64,000 nucleotides of DNA from DASZUK01 sp035547695 (GTDB lineage: Bacteria > Actinomycetota > Acidimicrobiia > Acidimicrobiales > RAAP-2): assembly GCA_035547695.1 (NCBI GenBank), contig DASZUK010000024.1, positions 1-64,000 of the forward strand, given 5' to 3'. Shown one piece after another: positions 8,832-19,245 of this stretch (within the stretch, counting starts at the first letter, position 1; every line of letters starts with the position of its first letter). The notes below the pieces were generated by a model that was not told where the DNA came from, searched no databases, and saw nothing but the letters and a program-made list of their open reading frames with translations. The position numbers and the translations under genes are program-made.

Positions 8832-10139
8832 ATGCCCCCGATCGGCTGGTACGCCGTCGTCCTGGCGGTGGCCGCGGCCGTCACCGCCGCCCTGTGCCTC
8901 CCGGCCCGCTGGTTCTCCCTCCGGATCGGCTACGTCGCCCTCCCCGACGAGCGCAAGGTCCACAGCCGGGTCACCCCGTACGGCGGCGGGCCGGCCATGT
9001 TCGTCGGGTTCCTCGCCGCCATGATGGCCGCCAAGGCCGTCCCGGCCCTGCACGTCGTCTTCAAGGGCTCCTCCGAGCCGTTCGGCGTGGTGCTGGCCGC
9101 CACCGCCATCTTCGCCGTCGGCCTCATCGACGACGTCCGCGACATGTCCGCCCCGGCCAAGATGGCCGGCCAGGTCCTGGCGGCCAGCATCCTGTACTTC
9201 CTCGGGGTGTCCCTCTACCAGTTCAAGGTGCCCCTGGCCGGCTTCATCTCGCTCAGCCCCGGCGTCACCCCCCTGATCATGGCGGTGTGGGTCATCGCCA
9301 TCACCAACGCCGTCAACCTCATCGACGGCCTGGACGGCCTGGCCGCCGGGGTGGTCGCCATCGGCAGCGGCGCCCTCGCCGTCTACGGCCTCTGGCTCAT
9401 GCAGACAGGCGCCCTGCCGTCCGGCAACGTCGGCCCCCTGGTGGCCGTCATCACCTGCGGCGTCTGCCTGGGCTTCCTGCCGTTCAACTTCCACCCCGCC
9501 AAGATGTTCATGGGCGACGCCGGCGCCCTGTTCCTCGGCCTGCTCATGTCCGCGTCCACCATGGTCATCGGCGGCCGCCTCCCCCCGACCTCCGCCCGGA
9601 CCGGCACCACCTACTTCTTCTTCGCCCCCCTGTTCATCCCCCTGTTCATCCTCGGCGTCCCCCTCGTCGACATGGCCTTCGCCTTCATCCGCCGCACCGC
9701 CCGTGGCGGCAACTTCTCGGCCCCCGACAAGGACCACATCCACCACCGCCTCCTCCGCCTCGGCCACGGCCACCGCCGCGCCGTCGTCATCCTGTGGGCC
9801 TGGACCGCCCTGTTGTCCGGCTTCCTGCTGTTCCCCCTGTTCATCCACCAGGTCAACGCCATCATCCCGTTCGTCGTCGCCGCCCTCGGCATCGGGCTGT
9901 ACACCTTCTTCCACCCCGGCCTCCGCCGGCAGGCCGAGGACGATCCGGCCGCCGAGGTCCAGGCCCCGCCGGCGCCGGCGGACCGGGGTGGCGGCCCGAC
10001 GGTTGGCGGCCCGACGGTTGGGGGGCCCCCGGCGGTGGGTAACGTCGGTAGCAGACCGTCGTCCGCCGCCGGCAACGGCCAGGACGGCGGGGCTGCGTCG
10101 CGGGACCGTTTTGCCGTGGGGCGGCGTGGGATGCGATGA
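8832..10139 (+). CDS. Undecaprenyl-phosphate sugar-1-phosphate transferase (WecA/TagO/MraY family)
   Basis: A polytopic membrane enzyme that places a HexNAc-1-P on a polyprenyl phosphate carrier to start wall polymer synthesis. Family motifs: DERKVHSRVTPYGGG, the catalytic Asp pair in GLIDDVRDM, NAVNLIDGLDGLAAG, FMGDAGALFLG and the histidine-rich cytosolic loop DKDHIHHRLLRLGHG. About ten or eleven hydrophobic segments are visible. Mycobacterium carries wecA (rfe) at the same place, just upstream of atpI. The last 70 residues are a low-complexity tail including a GGPTVGGPTVGG tandem repeat. 435 residues. Confidence 0.92.
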   Translation: MPPIGWYAVVLAVAAAVTAALCLPARWFSLRIGYVALPDERKVHSRVTPYGGGPAMFVGFLAAMMAAKAVPALHVVFKGSSEPFGVVLAATAIFAVGLIDDVRDMSAPAKMAGQVLAASILYFLGVSLYQFKVPLAGFISLSPGVTPLIMAVWVIAITNAVNLIDGLDGLAAGVVAIGSGALAVYGLWLMQTGALPSGNVGPLVAVITCGVCLGFLPFNFHPAKMFMGDAGALFLGLLMSASTMVIGGRLPPTSARTGTTYFFFAPLFIPLFILGVPLVDMAFAFIRRTARGGNFSAPDKDHIHHRLLRLGHGHRRAVVILWAWTALLSGFLLFPLFIHQVNAIIPFVVAALGIGLYTFFHPGLRRQAEDDPAAEVQAPPAPADRGGGPTVGGPTVGGPPAVGNVGSRPSSAAGNGQDGGAASRDRFAVGRRGMR

Positions 10140-10289
10140 TGTCGTGCGTGTTAACTCCCCACCTCGCCTCTCCCCGGGCTGCCACCTGCCCGTCGGTGGC
10201 CGGCGCGGGCGCCTCCCCGAGCGCGTGACCTCTGGACTCCGGGTTGAAGCTGAGCTCCTCACCACTCCCTGACGCGGTCCGGCCACGCC

Positions 10290-10523
10290 ATGGCGGATCA
10301 TTCCCCCGAACCGGATCCCCCGCCGAGCAAGCGGGCCCCGACGCTCGGCGACCTGTTCTGGCTGGGAACGGCCTGTGCCCTGTCGGTGGTCGGCGGCGGC
10401 GCCATCGGGTACGGGCTGGACGCCGCCTTCCACACCACGCCGTGGATCACCTTCGGCGGGCTGGCCTTCGGGGTGGTGTCCGCGGTGCTGCTGGCCGTCA
10501 ACCAGGTCCGCAAGTTCCTCTGA
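10290..10523 (+). CDS. AtpZ-like F1Fo ATP synthase-associated membrane protein
   Basis: A 77-residue protein with two predicted transmembrane helices (about residues 23-43 and 50-70) and a short proline-rich N-terminus. Length, topology, the GGGAIGYGLDA segment and position directly before atpI match the AtpZ/putative F0F1-ATPase subunit group, which has been linked to Fo assembly and ion supply. The 150 bases between the preceding stop and this gene are the probable site of the atp operon promoter, but no clear -35/-10 pair was identified. Confidence 0.78.
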   Translation: MADHSPEPDPPPSKRAPTLGDLFWLGTACALSVVGGGAIGYGLDAAFHTTPWITFGGLAFGVVSAVLLAVNQVRKFL

Positions 10524-10564
10524 CCACCGGCCGATCCCGTCGGCCGCGGGCCGCGGGGGCGTAG

Positions 10565-11107
10565 ATGTTCGACAAGTTCTCGCTGCCGGACGTCATCACG
10601 GTGTCCCGCCGCACCATGCTCATGTCCCTCATCATCGGGGTCGTCGGCATGGTGGTCCTGCTGCTGTTCAGCCAGCCCTGGGCCGCCCTCGGCCTGGGCG
10701 TCGGCCTCGGCCTCGGCATGGGCAACTTCCGCATGATCCAGCGGTCGGTGGTCAAGGTGGGCAAGCGGGCCGACGAGAACAAGCGCCGCCCCCTGGCCCT
10801 CAACACCCTCGGCCGGATGGGGCTCATCACCGTCGTGGCCCTCGGCCTGCTCTTCGTCGAGGCCCCCCTCGGCTTCGGCCTGCTGGGCGGCCTGGCCCTG
10901 TTCCAGATGATCCTGCTGCTCAACGTGACCCGCTCCATGCTGAAGTCGGGGGCCGGCGGCGCCATCGCCGGCGCCGTCCTCCGCAGCGGGGCCCCGTTCG
11001 ACGACGACCCCATCGACGCCCCGTCCTTCGACGCCCAGCCCACGCTCCCCGGAGTGCTGGGACCGGGCGCCGCCGACCGGGGCACCACCGACGGACGGGG
11101 AGCCTGA
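10565..11107 (+). CDS. atpI: ATP synthase subunit I family protein
   Basis: A 180-residue membrane protein with four predicted transmembrane segments (about residues 17-35, 39-52, 82-97 and 102-120) and a disordered Pro/Asp-rich C-terminus. AtpI-type proteins help c-ring assembly. The assignment relies on topology plus location between the AtpZ-like gene and atpB, since the family is poorly conserved in sequence. Confidence 0.8.
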   Translation: MFDKFSLPDVITVSRRTMLMSLIIGVVGMVVLLLFSQPWAALGLGVGLGLGMGNFRMIQRSVVKVGKRADENKRRPLALNTLGRMGLITVVALGLLFVEAPLGFGLLGGLALFQMILLLNVTRSMLKSGAGGAIAGAVLRSGAPFDDDPIDAPSFDAQPTLPGVLGPGAADRGTTDGRGA

Positions 11108-11111
11108 CCCG

Positions 11112-11900
11112 ATGAGCGGCCTCTTCAACCTGCTGCCGGCCAACTTCCTGCTGGGCGACGTCACCGTCGGCGACCACGTGCAGGGCAAGCTGTTCGGCCT
11201 CACCGTCAACTGGGACGTCATCTGGGCCACCGGCGCGGCCATGCTGGTGGTGTTCGCCCTCGGCATCGCCCTCCGGCGGCAGGTGACCAGCGGGGTCCCC
11301 GGCCGGCTGCAGGTGGTCTGGGAGATGGGCATCCAGACCGTCACCAAGCAGGTCCAGGGGTCCATCGGCCCCCGCGGCCTGGCCATCGTGCCCCTGGCCA
11401 TCACCCTGTTCGTCTTCATCCTGGTCTGCAACGCCTTCGAGATCCTGGGGCTGGGGTCGAAGTACGAGTGGCTGATCGTCCCCACCTCGGACGTGAACCT
11501 GCCGCTGGCCATGGCCCTGTTCGTCATCGTCCTGGTCCACATCGCCTCGGTCCGCGCCCGGGGGATCGGCGGCTACGTCAAGCACTACCTGATGCAGCCG
11601 TTCCCGGTCCTCCTGATGCCGTTCAACCTGTTCATCAACCTGGTCGAGGAGATCGCCAAGCCGATCACCCTGGCCCTGCGGCTCTTCGGCAACCTGTTCT
11701 CCGGCGCCCTCATGCTGTCGCTGATCGCCGCTCTCGGGGCCTGGAAGCTGGGGGCGTTCCCGGTCGGTGACATCGTCAACCTGATCCTCAGCGTCATCTG
11801 GAAGCTCTTCGACGTCTTCGTCATCGGGCCCATCCAGGCCTTCATCTTCGCCCTCTTGACCATCCTCTACTTCGACACGGCCATGTCCGATGTCCACTGA
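11112..11900 (+). CDS. atpB: ATP synthase Fo subunit a
   Basis: The proton-channel stator subunit. The essential arginine helix is seen in KPITLALRLFGNLFSGALM, followed by the last conserved helix FVIGPIQAFIFALLTILYF. Five to six transmembrane segments. It starts four bases after atpI ends. 262 residues, normal length. Confidence 0.96.
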   Translation: MSGLFNLLPANFLLGDVTVGDHVQGKLFGLTVNWDVIWATGAAMLVVFALGIALRRQVTSGVPGRLQVVWEMGIQTVTKQVQGSIGPRGLAIVPLAITLFVFILVCNAFEILGLGSKYEWLIVPTSDVNLPLAMALFVIVLVHIASVRARGIGGYVKHYLMQPFPVLLMPFNLFINLVEEIAKPITLALRLFGNLFSGALMLSLIAALGAWKLGAFPVGDIVNLILSVIWKLFDVFVIGPIQAFIFALLTILYFDTAMSDVH

Positions 11901-11959
11901 CCTGGCCGCGGCCGACGTCCACTGATCCGCTAGCGGAAACCCAAAGGAGATACCTGACA

Positions 11960-12220
11960 ATGGCAGACACCCAGAACCAGGCCATCCAACTGGCCGGCGC
12001 CATGATCGGCGGTGGCCTGGCGCTCGGCGGTGGCGCCGTGGGCGCAGCCATCGGCGACGGCCTGGCCGGCAGCCAGACCATCGCCGGCGTGGCCCGTCAG
12101 CCCGAGGCGCAGGGTCGGCTGTTCACCATCATGTTCCTGACCGTCGGCCTGGTGGAGGCCATGTACTTCATCAACCTGGCCTTCACCGCCCTGTTCGTCT
12201 TCTCGCTGTACAAGAAGTAG
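11960..12220 (+). CDS. atpE: ATP synthase Fo subunit c
   Basis: The proton-binding ring subunit: two hydrophobic helices joined by the polar loop ARQPE (residues 45-49). Glu66 in LTVGLVEAMYF is the proton carrier. The N-terminal helix has the glycine zipper GGGLALGGGAVGAAIG. No Na+-binding Gln/Ser-Thr signature is evident, so H+ coupling is inferred. A strong AAAGGAGAT ribosome binding site nine bases before the ATG fits the high copy number needed for the ring. 86 residues. Confidence 0.97.
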   Translation: MADTQNQAIQLAGAMIGGGLALGGGAVGAAIGDGLAGSQTIAGVARQPEAQGRLFTIMFLTVGLVEAMYFINLAFTALFVFSLYKK

Positions 12221-12312
12221 CCCGTCGACGCCGCCGGGGCCGGACCGGCCGCGGCGGTGGCCGGCGGCGACACCCGGCGGCAGTTCGGACCGACCAACGA
12301 GGCAGAGAGCAC

Positions 12313-12870
12313 ATGCCCACCGCAGAGAGCAACTTCCTGATCCCCAACGGCACCTTCATCGTCGAGCTGATCGCGTTCCTGATCGTGCTCGGGGTCATGG
12401 CCAAGTACATCCTTCCCCCGGTCAACAAGGCCCTGAAGGAGCGGCAGGCGGCCATCAAGGCCGAGCTCGACGCGGCCGACGAGGCCAAGTCGGACGCCGC
12501 CGCGGCCGACGCCGAGCGCCGCGACGCCCTGGAGCACGCCCGGCAGCAGGGCCGGGAGATCCTCGAGCAGGCCAACCGGTCCGCCGAGCGGCTGGCCGCC
12601 GAGGCCCAGGCCCGTGGCCAGTCCGAGTACGACCGCCTGGTGACCAGCGCCGAGGCCGAGGTCCGCCTGGCCCGCCAGCGGGCCCTGGACGAGGCCGCCT
12701 CCCGGCTCGGTGAGCTGGTCGTGGAGGTCGTCGAGCGCATCATCGGCCGCGAGATGGACGCCAGCGCCCACCAGGACCTGATCGACGAGGCCGTCGACGC
12801 ACTGGCCCGGGACACCGGGGTGGACGACGCGGCCGCCGACGCCGCGGCAGGAGCCGGCAGCCGCCCATGA
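12313..12870 (+). CDS. atpF: ATP synthase Fo subunit b
   Basis: Peripheral stalk subunit: one N-terminal transmembrane helix (about residues 14-33, TFIVELIAFLIVLGVMAKYI) followed by a long charged alpha-helix rich in Ala, Glu and Arg. It is separate from delta here, unlike the b-delta fusion of mycobacteria. 185 residues; overlaps atpH by four bases (ATGA). Confidence 0.95.
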   Translation: MPTAESNFLIPNGTFIVELIAFLIVLGVMAKYILPPVNKALKERQAAIKAELDAADEAKSDAAAADAERRDALEHARQQGREILEQANRSAERLAAEAQARGQSEYDRLVTSAEAEVRLARQRALDEAASRLGELVVEVVERIIGREMDASAHQDLIDEAVDALARDTGVDDAAADAAAGAGSRP

Positions 12871-13820
12871 ACCCGGCGCTGCAGGGCTACACGGCCGCCG
12901 TCTTCGGCACCGCCGCCGCCGGCGGTCCGGCAGGTGCCGCCGAGGGCGACCGGGCCGAGCTGGCGAGCGACCTGGCCGCCGTCGACCGGCTGTTCACCGA
13001 CAACGGCGCCCTGCGGTCCGCCCTCACCGACACCTCCCTCGCCGCCCCGGCCCGCCGGGCGGTGCTGGAGGACCTGCTGGACGGCAAGGTCTCCGCCGCC
13101 GCCCGCCGGGTGGCCGGCTACGCCGCCGGCGCCGTCCACGGCCAGGAGCTGCCCGCCGCCATCGGCTGGCTGGCCCACCGGGCCCGGCAGTTGGCCGACG
13201 GCCGGGAGATCGACGAGCCGGTGCTCGGGCACGTCGAGGCCCGCCGCCGCGTCGGCGGGTTCGCCGCCGCCGTGTTCGAGGACCTGCCCACCGCCGACCT
13301 GGAGGAGGTGGAGGACGAGCTGTTCCGGTTCGCCCGGACCGTCGCCGCCAACCCGGCCCTCCGGTCCGCCCTGGTCGACCGCGACCTGCCGGCCGCCGTC
13401 CGCCGCGCCGTCGTCGACGACCTCCTGAGCGACCGGGTCCGGCCGGCCACCCGCCGCCTGGTCGACTACGCCGTCGCCGGCGGCCGGCCCCGCGACATCG
13501 TCGGCACCCTGGAGTGGCTGGCCGAGGAGACCGCCCGGGCCCGCGGCTGGCGGGTCGCCCGGGTCACCGCCGGCCAGGAGGTCGACGACCGGGAGCGCCG
13601 CTCCCTGGAGGAGGCCCTCTCCCGGCTGTCCGGGTCCCCGGTCGAGCTGGAGGTCACCGTCGACCCCGCCCTGCTCGCCGGGGTCAACGTGGAGATCGGT
13701 GACCTGCAGTTGGACGCCACCGTCAAGGGGCGGCTGGACCGGCTGAAGGAGCACATGGTCCTGGGCGATTGGCAGGACCGCGGGTTCGGGCGCGCCGCCC
13801 ATGGCGCGTCCAGTCAATGA
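12867..13820 (+). CDS. atpH: ATP synthase F1 subunit delta with duplicated N-terminal domain
   Basis: The stalk-capping delta/OSCP subunit. At 317 residues it is far longer than the usual 175-180. The extra length is an internal duplication: residues 7-115 and 132-240 each read as a delta N-terminal helical domain, with matching blocks ALRSALTDTSLAAPARRAVLEDLL and ALRSALVDRDLPAAVRRAVVDDLL split over positions near 48 and 169. A single C-terminal domain follows (SGSPVELEVTVDPALLAGVNVEIGD region, about 250-295). As I recall, the mycobacterial b-delta fusion also carries an extra delta-like helical domain, so this may be the unfused counterpart. Confidence 0.92.
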   Translation: MNPALQGYTAAVFGTAAAGGPAGAAEGDRAELASDLAAVDRLFTDNGALRSALTDTSLAAPARRAVLEDLLDGKVSAAARRVAGYAAGAVHGQELPAAIGWLAHRARQLADGREIDEPVLGHVEARRRVGGFAAAVFEDLPTADLEEVEDELFRFARTVAANPALRSALVDRDLPAAVRRAVVDDLLSDRVRPATRRLVDYAVAGGRPRDIVGTLEWLAEETARARGWRVARVTAGQEVDDRERRSLEEALSRLSGSPVELEVTVDPALLAGVNVEIGDLQLDATVKGRLDRLKEHMVLGDWQDRGFGRAAHGASSQ

Positions 13821-13863
13821 CGACGACAAGGGCCGACGTGGCCCGCCCCCAAGGAGCGGAGTG

Positions 13864-15387
13864 ATGGCAGAGCTGACGATCGACGCCAACGAGATCACCG
13901 AGGCGCTGCGGCGCCACGTCGCCGAGTACACCCCGGCCGTCGGCACCGAGCAGATCGGCCGCATCGTCGAGGTCGGCGACGGCATCGCCCGGGTCTCCGG
14001 GTTGCCCGGCGCGGCCGTCAACGAGCTGCTGGAGTTCGAGGACGGCACCCTGGGCCTGGCCCTGAACCTGGACGAGGACACCATCGGCGCCGTCGTCCTC
14101 GGTGAGGTCGACAACCTCGAAGAGGAGCAGGTGGTCAAGGCCACCGGCCGCATCCTCTCCGTCCCCGTCGGCGACGCCCTGCTCGGCCGGGTGGTCAACG
14201 CCCTGGGCGAGCCCCTGGACGGCAAGGGCCCCCTCGGGGCCACCGAGACCCGCCGGATGGAGGTGCAGGCCCCCGGCATCGTCGGCCGCCAGCCCGTCGA
14301 GGAGCCGCTGCAGACCGGCATCAAGGCCATCGACGCCATGACCCCCATCGGCCGGGGCCAGCGGGAGCTGATCATCGGTGACCGCAAGACCGGCAAGACC
14401 ACGGTGGCGATCGACACCATCCTCAACCAGCGCGGCGCCGGCGTGAAGTGCATCTACGTCGCCGTCGGCCAGAAGAACTCCTCGGTGGCCCAGACCGTGA
14501 ACACCCTGGAGTCCCACGGCGCCATGGAGTACACCGTCGTCGTCGTCGCCTCCGCCGGCGACCCGGCCCCGTACAAGTACCTGGCCCCCTACGGCGGCTG
14601 CGCCATGGGCCAGCACTGGATGGAGCACGGCGAGGCCGCCCTCATCGTCTACGACGACCTGTCCAAGCAGGCCGAGGCCTACCGGCAGATCTCCCTCCTG
14701 CTCCGCCGGCCGCCGGGCCGCGAGGCCTACCCCGGCGACGTCTTCTACCTGCACAGCCGGCTGCTGGAGCGGGCCGCCAAGCTGTCCGACGAGCTCGGCG
14801 GCGGCTCCCTGACCGCCCTTCCCATCATCGAGACCAAGGCCGGCGACATCTCCGCCTACATCCCCACCAACGTCATCTCCATCACCGACGGCCAGGTCTT
14901 CTTGGAGTCCGACCTCTTCTACGCCGGCGTCCGCCCGGCCATCAACGTCGGCAACTCCGTCAGCCGGGTCGGCGGCGCCGCCCAGATCAAGGCCATGAAG
15001 GCCGTGTCCGGCACCTTGAAGCTCGACCTGGCCCAGTTCCGGGAGCTGGAGGCCTTCGCCACCTTCGGGTCCGAGCTCGACAAGGTGTCCCAGGCCCAGT
15101 TGGACCGCGGCTACCGGCTCACCGAGCTGCTGAAGCAGCCCCAGAACGAGCCGGTGCCGGTCGAGGAGCAGGTCCTGGTCATCTACGCCGGCACCAAGGG
15201 CTGGACCGACGCCGTCCCGGTCGAGCACGTCCGCCGGTTCGAGACCGAGGTCCGCGAGTACTTCCGCGGCAACCACCCCGACCTCCTGGCCCAGATCCGC
15301 GACACCGGCAAGCTGCCCGACGAGGCCCAGTTGGACAAGGCCCTGCAGTCGTTCCTCGACGGCTTCGACACCGGGAAGGTCGACTGA
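13864..15387 (+). CDS. atpA: ATP synthase F1 subunit alpha
   Basis: Non-catalytic nucleotide-binding subunit of F1. Walker A is GDRKTGKTT (about residues 172-180); the family signature PAINVGNSVSRVGGAAQ is intact. ATG 13864 is chosen because AAGGAGCGGA lies seven bases upstream and the chain then begins MAELTIDANEITEALRRHV like other actinobacterial alphas; upstream in-frame codons would run into atpH. 507 residues. Confidence 0.97.
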   Translation: MAELTIDANEITEALRRHVAEYTPAVGTEQIGRIVEVGDGIARVSGLPGAAVNELLEFEDGTLGLALNLDEDTIGAVVLGEVDNLEEEQVVKATGRILSVPVGDALLGRVVNALGEPLDGKGPLGATETRRMEVQAPGIVGRQPVEEPLQTGIKAIDAMTPIGRGQRELIIGDRKTGKTTVAIDTILNQRGAGVKCIYVAVGQKNSSVAQTVNTLESHGAMEYTVVVVASAGDPAPYKYLAPYGGCAMGQHWMEHGEAALIVYDDLSKQAEAYRQISLLLRRPPGREAYPGDVFYLHSRLLERAAKLSDELGGGSLTALPIIETKAGDISAYIPTNVISITDGQVFLESDLFYAGVRPAINVGNSVSRVGGAAQIKAMKAVSGTLKLDLAQFRELEAFATFGSELDKVSQAQLDRGYRLTELLKQPQNEPVPVEEQVLVIYAGTKGWTDAVPVEHVRRFETEVREYFRGNHPDLLAQIRDTGKLPDEAQLDKALQSFLDGFDTGKVD

Positions 15388-15390
15388 CCG

Positions 15391-16389
15391 ATGGCCGGCG
15401 GCCAGGAGCGGGTGCTGCGGCGACGGATCCGCAGCGTCCAGTCGACCAAGAAGATCACCAAGGCCATGGAGCTCATCGCGGCCTCCCAGATCGTCCGGTC
15501 CCTCAACCGGATGACCGCCAACCGCGCCTACCGGCTCGGCATGGCCCGGCTGGTCGTCGAGGCCGCCAAGGGTGACCCGACCGCCGCCGCCAAGCTGCTC
15601 GGCACCCCCGACGAGCGCCAGAACGTGGCCGTCCTGTCCGTCGTCGCCGACCGCGGGCTGTCCGGCCCCTACAACACCGCCACCCTCCGCGCCACCGAAC
15701 GGCTGCTGGCCGAGCTCTCGTCCGGCGGCGTCGGCGTCCGGCTGTTCACCGTGGGCAAGAAGGCCCAGTCCTACTTCCGGTTCCGCGGCCAGGACGTCGA
15801 GCGGTCCTTCGTCGGTGTCAGCGAGCGGCCGTCCTTCTCCGACGCCCGGGAGATCGCCGCCGCCGTCGCCGCCCCGTTCGTCGCCGGTGACGTCGACCAG
15901 GTCCTCCTGGTGTCCACCCGGTACCTGTCGGCCGGCTCCCAGGTGGCCCAGGTCCGCCAGTTGCTGCCGCTGCCCGACCCCACCGCCACCGGCGGGAACG
16001 AATCGAGGGGCGGCGCCGGCACGGCCGGGGCGGGGCAGGGGCCCCACGCTTCGGAGGAGCCGGCCATCGGGGGAGACCGCAGCGGGGCCCCGGCCGGGTC
16101 GGGTGGCGGCGGGGGCGGGTACACTGAGTTCGAGCCCGACGTCGACACCCTGCTCGCCGCGCTGGGCCCGAAGGCCGTGGAGTCCGAGATCTTCACCGCC
16201 CTGCTCGAAGGGGCTGCCTCGTTCTTCACCGCCCAGCAGCGGGCCATGGCCGCGGCCAGCGAGAACGCCGACGAGCTGATCCGGACCCTGAGCCGCATCA
16301 TGAACCGCGCCCGCCAGGACGCCATCACCACCGAGATCATGGAGATCGTCGGCGGAGCGGAGGCGCTCCGCCAGTCGAAGGGAGCCTGA
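15391..16389 (+). CDS. atpG: ATP synthase F1 subunit gamma with central insertion
   Basis: The rotor shaft. N-terminal helix RRRIRSVQSTKKITKAMELIA and C-terminal helix ENADELIRTLSRIMNRARQDAIT are canonical. Between about residues 194 and 250 there is a low-complexity Gly/Ala/Ser insertion absent from normal gammas. It contains the dispersed DNA repeat described separately and reads TAGAGQGPHASEEP in this frame. The insertion lies in the globular middle domain, not the coiled-coil shaft. 332 residues versus about 290-305 usual. Confidence 0.95.
   Translation: MAGGQERVLRRRIRSVQSTKKITKAMELIAASQIVRSLNRMTANRAYRLGMARLVVEAAKGDPTAAAKLLGTPDERQNVAVLSVVADRGLSGPYNTATLRATERLLAELSSGGVGVRLFTVGKKAQSYFRFRGQDVERSFVGVSERPSFSDAREIAAAVAAPFVAGDVDQVLLVSTRYLSAGSQVAQVRQLLPLPDPTATGGNESRGGAGTAGAGQGPHASEEPAIGGDRSGAPAGSGGGGGGYTEFEPDVDTLLAALGPKAVESEIFTALLEGAASFFTAQQRAMAAASENADELIRTLSRIMNRARQDAITTEIMEIVGGAEALRQSKGA
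16021..16061 (+). repeat. Dispersed repeat, copy 1 (in frame within atpG)
   Basis: A 41-base sequence beginning ACGGCCGGGG and ending TTCGGAGGAGCC, matching 36744-36784 at 38 of 41 positions. Its centre GGGGCCCC is self-complementary. Weaker similarity, including an AGCGGGG block, continues for about 30 bases. Both copies are read in the same frame. Confidence 0.8.
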
Positions 16390-16394
16390 CCGCA

Positions 16395-17858
<1,464 letters not shown>

Positions 17859-17859
17859 C

Positions 17860-18483
17860 ATGGCCGACGGCGTCTTCGAGGTCCAGGTGGTCACCCCGGA
17901 GCAGCAGCTCCTGGACCTGCCCGCCAAGGCCCTGGTGCTCCGCAGCTCCGACGGCGACCTGACCGTCCTCGACGGCCACACCGCGCTCATCACCGACGTC
18001 GTCCCCGGCGACGTCCGGGTCGACCCCGACGAGGGGGACCCGGTGCACCTGGCCGTTCACGGCGGCTACCTCCACGTCGAGACCGGCATCCACCTGGGTG
18101 GCGCCGGGCCGGCCGTGGGTGGGCCGTCTGCCAGGGGTGTGGCGGCCGACGGCAGCCCCGGAAGGGGCGACGCCGCCCCGTCCGCCACCGCCGGCGAGCG
18201 CCGCACCCGGGCCACCCTGCTGGCCGGCGTGGCCGAGCTGGCCGACCAGATCGACGTGCCCAGGGCCCAGGAGGCCAGGGCCCGGGCCGAGGCCCGGGTG
18301 GAGGAGCTCAAGGCGGCGGCCGGCCGGTCCTCGGGCGGCGCTGCCGGCTCCGGTGCCGGTGCCAGCGCCGGCTCGTCGGCCGACGGCGAGGGGCCCAGCC
18401 AGGAGGACCTGGAACTGGCCGGGGCCGAGGCCGCCCTCCGCCGGGCCGAGGTCCGCCTCGAGGTCGCCGGCGCCACCTCCTAG
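17860..18483 (+). CDS. atpC: ATP synthase F1 subunit epsilon with low-complexity insertions
   Basis: Rotor subunit. The N-terminal beta-sandwich is clear (FEVQVVTPEQQLLDLPAKAL, DGDLTVLDGHTALIT, HGGYLHVETG). The C-terminal helical region is interrupted by two Gly/Ala/Ser-rich tracts (about residues 84-110 and 150-180), bringing the length to 207 against about 120-135 usual. The ATG follows the atpD stop by one base. Last gene of the ATP synthase operon. Confidence 0.92.
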   Translation: MADGVFEVQVVTPEQQLLDLPAKALVLRSSDGDLTVLDGHTALITDVVPGDVRVDPDEGDPVHLAVHGGYLHVETGIHLGGAGPAVGGPSARGVAADGSPGRGDAAPSATAGERRTRATLLAGVAELADQIDVPRAQEARARAEARVEELKAAAGRSSGGAAGSGAGASAGSSADGEGPSQEDLELAGAEAALRRAEVRLEVAGATS

Positions 18484-18701
18484 AGGCGCGCCGCCGCCGT
18501 CGTCGGTCTCCGGATCGTCGGTCCAGGTCGTTGTCCGGGCGGTCCGGGTGGTCGTCGCGGCGGGTGGCGGGGCAGGATGTTTTCTGTCGGCTCACTGACG
18601 GTCGAAATTGCGCATATACGCCCAGATTGGGCCGCCGGTGTCGAAAAAAAAGTGCACAGGCGGTCGCCGTCGGGTGGCCGCGGACGACCGAGGAGGCAGC
18701 C
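18484..18701. promoter_or_regulatory. 218-base intergenic region with a low-GC patch
   Basis: Between atpC and the PEBP gene. Bases 18570-18660 are much less GC-rich than the surroundings (GATGTTTTCTG, GCGCATATACGCCC and a run of eight A at about 18645). It probably carries the promoter of the PEBP gene, but no consensus pair can be assigned with certainty. GCGCATATACGC is a near-palindrome. Confidence 0.35.
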
Positions 18702-19184
18702 ATGGCCGGTGAGATCACGGTGACCAGCGACGACTTCGACGACGGCGGCACCATCCCGACCCCGCACGCCCACACCTACGGCGGCGGCGACAACCGCAGC
18801 CCCCAGCTCTCCTGGAGCGGGCTGCCCGAGGGCACCAGGAGCGTGGCCGTCACCGTCTGGGACCCCGACGCCCCCACCGGCATCGGGTTCGTCCACTGGG
18901 TCCGTTTCGACATCCCCCCCGGCGTCACCTCCTTCGACGCCGGCGCCGGGACGGAGAAGGGCCCGTGGGTCGACGGGTTCACCGACTGGGGCGACAACGG
19001 CTACGGCGGCATGGCCCCCCCGCCGGGCGACGACCCCCACCGCTACGTCTTCACCGTCTACGCCCTCGACACCGACTCCCTCGGCCTCGACGGCACCACC
19101 ACCTACGCCAAGCTCAGGTTCGTGATGCGCGACCACCTGCTCGGCACAGGATCGCTCACCGGCCGCTTCGGCATCCCCGCCTGA
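18702..19184 (+). CDS. PEBP family protein (YbhB/YbcL type)
   Basis: A 160-residue phosphatidylethanolamine-binding-protein-like fold. The ligand-site segments are VTVWDPDAPTGIGFVHWV and the later GGMAPPPGDDPHRYVFTVYAL. ATG 18702 follows an AGGAGG box. Bacterial members are cytosolic proteins of uncertain ligand; some are kinase-inhibitor-like. It is monocistronic, convergent with glpX. Confidence 0.85.
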   Translation: MAGEITVTSDDFDDGGTIPTPHAHTYGGGDNRSPQLSWSGLPEGTRSVAVTVWDPDAPTGIGFVHWVRFDIPPGVTSFDAGAGTEKGPWVDGFTDWGDNGYGGMAPPPGDDPHRYVFTVYALDTDSLGLDGTTTYAKLRFVMRDHLLGTGSLTGRFGIPA

Positions 19185-19245
19185 CCGGGACCTCGCTGGC
19201 CTCGGCGCGCCGTCGTGGGGCCGTCGGCGGCGGCGTCCGGCGGGG

